A stretch of 64,000 bases of DNA, from the NCBI GenBank assembly GCA_009773355.1, contig WRPG01000001.1:206529-270528 (forward strand). Reading direction: 5' to 3'. Below the pieces are notes generated by a model. That model saw only the letters and a list, made by a program, of their open reading frames with translations, ran no database searches and had not been told where the DNA came from. The stretch's first letter is position 1; each line of letters opens with the position of its first letter. Both the position numbers and the translations under genes were made by a program. This document shows, in pieces, positions 60,610 to 64,000 of the stretch. The DNA comes from Limisphaerales bacterium (lineage in GTDB: Bacteria; Verrucomicrobiota; Verrucomicrobiia; Limisphaerales; SXTU01).

Positions 60610-61512
60610 ATGGCCGCCATACCCAAACGCCAGCTCACCGCCGGCCAGCGCAAGTCCCAGCGCGGCACGGAGGAGTCGCCTTTCGTGAAATGGCTGCTCA
60701 TCACCGTCGCACTGCTCTTCTCGCTCGTCTTCCTGCTGCTGCCGCTGGTGAACGTCTTCGCGCAGGCCTTCGCCAAGGGTTTCACGGTCTATTGGGACGC
60801 GCTCAAGCATCCCAACACCCTCTCCGCGATGAAGCTCACGCTGCTCGTCACCGCCATCTGCGTGCCGCTCAACGTCCTGTTCGGCCTCGCCGCCGCGTGG
60901 GCCATCACGAAGTTCGAGTTCCGGGGCAAGTCGCTGCTGGTCACGCTGATTGACCTGCCGTTCTCCGTGTCGCCGGTGGTGGCCGGCTTGATGTTCGTCG
61001 TGCTGTTCGGCCTGCAAGGCTACTTCGGCGAATGGCTGGCCGACCGGGAAATCCGCATCATCTTCGCCGTGCCCGGCATCGTGCTGGCGACTCTCTTCGT
61101 CACCTTCCCGTTCGTCGCGCGCGAACTCATTCCCATCATGCAGGCCGCCGGCTCGGATCAGGAGCAGTCCGCGCTCACGCTGGGAGCGAACGGCTGGCAG
61201 ACCTTCTGGTATGTCACGCTGCCCAGCGTGAAGATGGGCCTGCTCTACGGCACCATCCTGTGCATCGCGCGCTGCGTCGGCGAGTTCGGCGCGGTCAGCG
61301 TCGTGAGCGGCCACATCACCGGCAAGACCGACACTGTCCCGCTGCATGTCGAAAAGCTCTACAACGAATACCAAGGGGCCGCCGCCTTCGCCGTGGCGAG
61401 CATCCTCGCGCTCGGCGCGCTGCTGACGCTGGGCTTGAAGACCTGGCTGGAGTGGCGCGAGGCGAAGTTGGAGGGACTGGGGCAGCAGGCGGAAGCGGAG
61501 GTGCGGCCGTGA
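60610..61512 (+). CDS. cysW: sulfate ABC transporter permease CysW
   Basis: This 300-residue permease has an N-terminal basic tail (MAAIPKRQLTAGQRKSQRGT) and six helices. CysW blocks are LLVTAICVPLNVLFGLAAAW, DLPFSVSPVVAGLMFVVLFG, and the EAA loop EQSALTLGANGWQTFWYVTL. RCVGEFGAVSVVSGHITGKT and TVPLHVEKLYNEYQGAAAF are also characteristic. It pairs with CysT to form the membrane channel. A repeat separates it from cysA. Confidence 0.95.
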   Translation: MAAIPKRQLTAGQRKSQRGTEESPFVKWLLITVALLFSLVFLLLPLVNVFAQAFAKGFTVYWDALKHPNTLSAMKLTLLVTAICVPLNVLFGLAAAWAITKFEFRGKSLLVTLIDLPFSVSPVVAGLMFVVLFGLQGYFGEWLADREIRIIFAVPGIVLATLFVTFPFVARELIPIMQAAGSDQEQSALTLGANGWQTFWYVTLPSVKMGLLYGTILCIARCVGEFGAVSVVSGHITGKTDTVPLHVEKLYNEYQGAAAFAVASILALGALLTLGLKTWLEWREAKLEGLGQQAEAEVRP

Positions 61513-61537
61513 ATTTCTCTCCGCCTCACAGTCGAAA

Positions 61538-61584
61538 CGTGTTGCGTGCCCCGTGCGCACCGCCTTCACGCAACACGCAACACG
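61538..61584. repeat. word-repeat hairpin before cysA
   Basis: CGTGTTGCGTG (61538-61548) and CACGCAACACG (61567-61577) form a perfect 11-bp stem. CAACACG words then continue to 61584. It is the same word family as at 20079 and 47460. It ends 15 bases before the cysA ATG. Confidence 0.8.
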
Positions 61585-61599
61585 CCGCCCGGATTCGCC

Positions 61600-62703
61600 A
61601 TGAGCATTGAACTGAGGAACATCACCAAGCAGTTCGGCGGCGTCTCCGCCGTCAACGACGTGAGCTTCACCGTCGCCGACGGCCAGCTCGTCGCGCTGCT
61701 CGGCCCGTCCGGCTGCGGCAAGACCACGGTGCTGCGGATGATTTCCGGACTCGAAGCGCCGACCGCCGGTGACATCTTTGTGCGTGGCAAGCGCGTCAAC
61801 GATGTGCCCGTGCAGAAGCGCAACATCGGCTTCGTCTTCCAGGGCTACGCGCTCTTCAGGAGCATGAGCGTGGTGGACAACATCGCCTTCGGCCTGAAAA
61901 TCAAGCGTTGGCCGAAGGCCGAGCGGGCGGCGCGCGTGGCCGAACTGATAGAACTGCTCGACCTGAATAATTTGGAGCAGCGCCTCCCGCACCAGCTTTC
62001 CGGCGGCCAGCGCCAGCGCGTCGCGCTCGCCCGCGCGCTCGCGCCCAAGCCGGATGTGCTTCTGCTCGACGAACCCTTCGCCGCCGTGGACGCGAAGATC
62101 CGCCAGGAGCTGCGCGAGATGCTCGTCAGCCTCCATCACGAGCTGAACGTCACGACCATCTTCGTCACGCACGACCAGGAGGAGGCGATGGAGGTCAGCA
62201 ACCGCATCGTCATCTTCGACAAGGGCCGGCTCGCGCAAATCGGCACGCCGCGCGAGGTCTATGAGGAGCCGGCGAGCGAGTTCGTGGCGCGCTTCGTCGG
62301 CGTGATGAACGTCCTCGACTGCGAGGTGCGCGACGGCGTGGCGCGCTTCGGCGAGCTGGAGTTCCAGGCCCACGGCACCGCTGACGGCCAGCGCCTCCGC
62401 ATCGGCTTCCGCCCCTACGCTGTGCAAGTGTCCAACGACCTCACCGCGCACCGCCATCGCGCGGTGCTGCGCCACACTTACTTCCTTGGCGTCCTGCTGC
62501 GCCTGGAGCTGGAACTCCCCAGTGGCCTCATCATCCGCGCCCGCATGTCGAAGGAGGAATACGCGCGGCTGAATCTCGCCGAGGGCCGCGAGGTCTCCCT
62601 GCAAATCCGCCAATACCGCGTGCTTTCCCGTGAAGGCGAATCGCTGCCGCCCGAGGTCTCCGTCACCCACAGCCTTTCCCTCAGTCCAGGCGAAGGGATT
62701 TAG
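61600..62703 (+). CDS. cysA: sulfate/thiosulfate ABC transporter ATP-binding protein CysA
   Basis: This 367-residue ATPase energises the CysT/CysW channel. Motifs are Walker A GPSGCGKTT, the Q-loop (VFQGYALF), signature LSGGQRQR, Walker B VLLLDEPFAAVD, and the H-loop (FVTHDQEEAME). The C-terminal TOBE-like domain (about 240-367) has the CysA pattern GFRPYAVQVS. The ATG at 61600 is used, as the upstream frame only translates the repeat. It is the last gene of the importer cluster. Confidence 0.97.
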   Translation: MSIELRNITKQFGGVSAVNDVSFTVADGQLVALLGPSGCGKTTVLRMISGLEAPTAGDIFVRGKRVNDVPVQKRNIGFVFQGYALFRSMSVVDNIAFGLKIKRWPKAERAARVAELIELLDLNNLEQRLPHQLSGGQRQRVALARALAPKPDVLLLDEPFAAVDAKIRQELREMLVSLHHELNVTTIFVTHDQEEAMEVSNRIVIFDKGRLAQIGTPREVYEEPASEFVARFVGVMNVLDCEVRDGVARFGELEFQAHGTADGQRLRIGFRPYAVQVSNDLTAHRHRAVLRHTYFLGVLLRLELELPSGLIIRARMSKEEYARLNLAEGREVSLQIRQYRVLSREGESLPPEVSVTHSLSLSPGEGI

Positions 62704-62709
62704 CGGCCG

Positions 62710-63177
62710 TCACTCCTGTCGCCCGCCGAGCGCTGCCAGCAGCCGCGACTGGAAGAGCGCGCAAATCTCCATCGCCACCACGGAATCAAGCTGCCCGGCC
62801 AGCACCAGCGGAGCGAGTTCCTCCGGCCTGCCCAGCTTCATCCACAGGCCGACGCGCACCTCGTTCAGCACGCGCAGCAGCCAGTCCATCTGCGCGGTGG
62901 TCAGGCGCAGGCGGAAGCCGCTCTTGTCCTCGGCGAAGCGGCCTTGCTCACCGAGGAACGCGTCCAGCAGCCGCTTGTGCTCGGTGCGCTGCTCGGCCAG
63001 CGCTTCTTCGAGCGAGCGCTCGTGCTCGGCGAGCTTCTGCTCATCCCCGCTCTTCGAGAGCGGTGCGACCGGGCCGCTGCCGACGGGAAACATCTTCAGC
63101 ACGTGCGTGAGCAAGGCCCGCTCGCGCTTGGCGAGGTGGAACACGAACAGCCCGTCCTTGGCTTCCACGAGTCTCAC
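62710..63177 (-). CDS. DUF2017 family protein
   Basis: This 155-residue protein is largely helical and its C-terminal half matches DUF2017: LRLTTAQMDWLLRVLNEVRV, GLWMKLGRPEELAPL and DSVVAMEICALFQSRLLAAL. Family members are encoded next to clpS in several phyla. Here the ATG overlaps the clpS stop (ATGA), indicating translational coupling. A role tied to the N-degron pathway is inferred from this neighbourhood; the biochemical function is unknown. It is convergent with cysA. Confidence 0.85.
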   Translation of the reverse strand: MRLVEAKDGLFVFHLAKRERALLTHVLKMFPVGSGPVAPLSKSGDEQKLAEHERSLEEALAEQRTEHKRLLDAFLGEQGRFAEDKSGFRLRLTTAQMDWLLRVLNEVRVGLWMKLGRPEELAPLVLAGQLDSVVAMEICALFQSRLLAALGGRQE

Positions 63178-63530
63178 TCGCCCGGCTCCATGGTGGCGTG
63201 GAGCTGATACTTCTGCAGCTCATGCACGTAGAACTCCGCGCGCTCCATCGTCTCGCGCGTCAGCACGCTCTTGCCCTGGTTGTGCACCTGCAGCATATGG
63301 AACTCCGCCTTCTCCTTCTTCCACGCAAAGACCTGCTGGAAGACGTGCGTGACGAAGTCCATCAAGTTCACCGGGTCGTTCCAGCAGATCACGAGAAAGC
63401 CGGGATCAAGCCTCCCCTTCGGCTTCGTCTTCTCCTCGCGGATGATGTCCGGGGCAACTGGCGGTTCAATGGTCGTGGCCACGCGCACAAGATAGGAAGC
63501 GCCCGCTGAATTTTCAATCACCCCGGCCAT
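63174..63530 (-). CDS. clpS: ATP-dependent Clp protease adaptor ClpS
   Basis: This 118-residue protein binds the ClpA N-domain and hands over substrates with destabilising N-terminal residues. It shows an unstructured N-terminus, then FLVICWNDPVNLMDFVTHVF. HMLQVHNQGKSVLTRETMER and AEFYVHELQKYQLHATMEPG follow. ND at the NDPVN position and the H in VHNQG correspond to the N-degron pocket. The first ATG is at 63530; a GTG at 63482 gives a shorter N-terminus and leaves more room for the divergent promoters. It overlaps the DUF2017 gene. Confidence 0.9.
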   Translation of the reverse strand: MAGVIENSAGASYLVRVATTIEPPVAPDIIREEKTKPKGRLDPGFLVICWNDPVNLMDFVTHVFQQVFAWKKEKAEFHMLQVHNQGKSVLTRETMERAEFYVHELQKYQLHATMEPGE

Positions 63531-63545
63531 CCAAACTGCGTGACT

Positions 63546-64000
63546 GTGCCCGTCATCACGCGGTTCGCCCTCGCCGCCCTCCTCCTCGCCACTCTCTGCG
63601 CGCGCGCCCAAGACAAGCCCGGGCTGCTGCTGCTGCAGCGCGCGAAGTCCGCCAAGCCCGCCGCCAGCAAACCCGTCCCCCCTCCCGCCGCGACCAACTC
63701 CCCTGCCCTCTCCGTCAAGGACATCGCCGCCCGCGTCAAACCCTCCCTCGTCACCATCACCTTCACCGGGCGCGACGGCTCGGTGGACGGCACCGGCTCC
63801 GGCTTCGTCGTCGCGCCCGACGGCCTCATCGCCACGTCGCTGCACGTCATCGGCGAGGCGCGGCCCATCAAGGTCCAGTTCGCCGACGGCCAGAAGTTCG
63901 ACGTCACCGAAGTCCACGCGTGGGACCGCCGCTCCGACCTCGCGCTCATCCGCATTGACGCGAAGGGCCTCACGCCGCTCCCGCTCGGCGATTCCGACAC
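63546..64000 (+). CDS. HtrA/DegP-like serine protease, 3' truncated by window edge
   Basis: A GTG at 63546 opens a frame that runs to the end of the window (151 codons). It shows a signal peptide (FALAALLLATLCARA), a Pro/Ala/Lys-rich linker, and the start of a trypsin-like domain. The oxyanion-side GTGSGFVVAPDGLIATSLHV (catalytic His in SLHVIGE) and the Asp of RRSDLALIRID are visible. The catalytic Ser and any PDZ domain lie outside. It is a periplasmic quality-control protease. It is divergent from clpS by 15 bases. Confidence 0.85.
   Translation, partial: MPVITRFALAALLLATLCARAQDKPGLLLLQRAKSAKPAASKPVPPPAATNSPALSVKDIAARVKPSLVTITFTGRDGSVDGTGSGFVVAPDGLIATSLHVIGEARPIKVQFADGQKFDVTEVHAWDRRSDLALIRIDAKGLTPLPLGDSD

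Overview
The window looks like part of the chromosome of a high-GC member of the Verrucomicrobiota, most likely of the Pedosphaera/Limisphaera type. This is inferred from gene content, not from a marker gene. The indicators are secreted cytochrome/DUF1549/DUF1553 and DUF1501 proteins, pseudopilins with the H-X9-DG signature, secreted beta-propellers, Tat-exported sugar isomerase-like proteins and many dispersed palindromic repeats. There is no rRNA, tRNA, CRISPR array or prophage.

Layout: (1) 1-6931 is the end of a SUF iron-sulfur cluster locus (sufD, sufU, sufT, sufS). It is interrupted by a lipoprotein, a ceramidase-like hydrolase and a REP-associated transposase flanked by four copies of its palindrome. 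(2) 7107-21316 is a signalling and surface-motility region. It has three response regulators or receivers, two large histidine kinases, a YqjD/YqjE-like membrane operon, a CNNM transporter, a degenerate receiver and two PilT/PilU motor ATPases. It also holds two copies of a conserved upstream element with two related small proteins. (3) 21385-28976 carries a MidA-type methyltransferase, a secreted S9 peptidase, a Tat-exported TIM-barrel protein, a nucleoside transporter and an MFS transporter. (4) 29009-32449 holds two pseudopilins and two paralogous membrane-anchored proteins. (5) 32468-42742 has D-aminoacyl-tRNA deacylase, a DUF3298 protein, the DUF1549/DUF1553-DUF1501 pair preceded by a duplicated-domain exported protein, a Gfo/Idh/MocA oxidoreductase and a PQQ-like propeller. 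(6) 42764-49976 (minus strand) is a compact housekeeping run of exoD-like, recJ, ispD, ctp protease and tsaD, followed by a response regulator and a kinase. (7) 50098-58491 has secreted propeller and cyclase-like proteins, purN, a methyltransferase, hisG, a tiny bS22/COX24-type ribosomal protein, a TPR lipoprotein and DUF2203. (8) 58682-62703 is a complete sulfate ABC importer. (9) 62710-64000 has DUF2017, clpS and the start of an HtrA-like protease.

The most distinctive signal is the density and variety of short palindromic repeats. Some are REP-like and sit beside a RAYT transposase. Some form nested cruciforms. Some share one hairpin whose stem changes are compensatory. Some consist of repeated short words placed just before start codons. 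Several lie in frame inside essential genes (tsaD, recJ, ispD), in the manner of Rickettsia palindromic elements. The second notable signal is a duplicated locus in which a roughly 95-bp upstream element precedes small proteins sharing an ANEVFL...CGI-E C-terminus.
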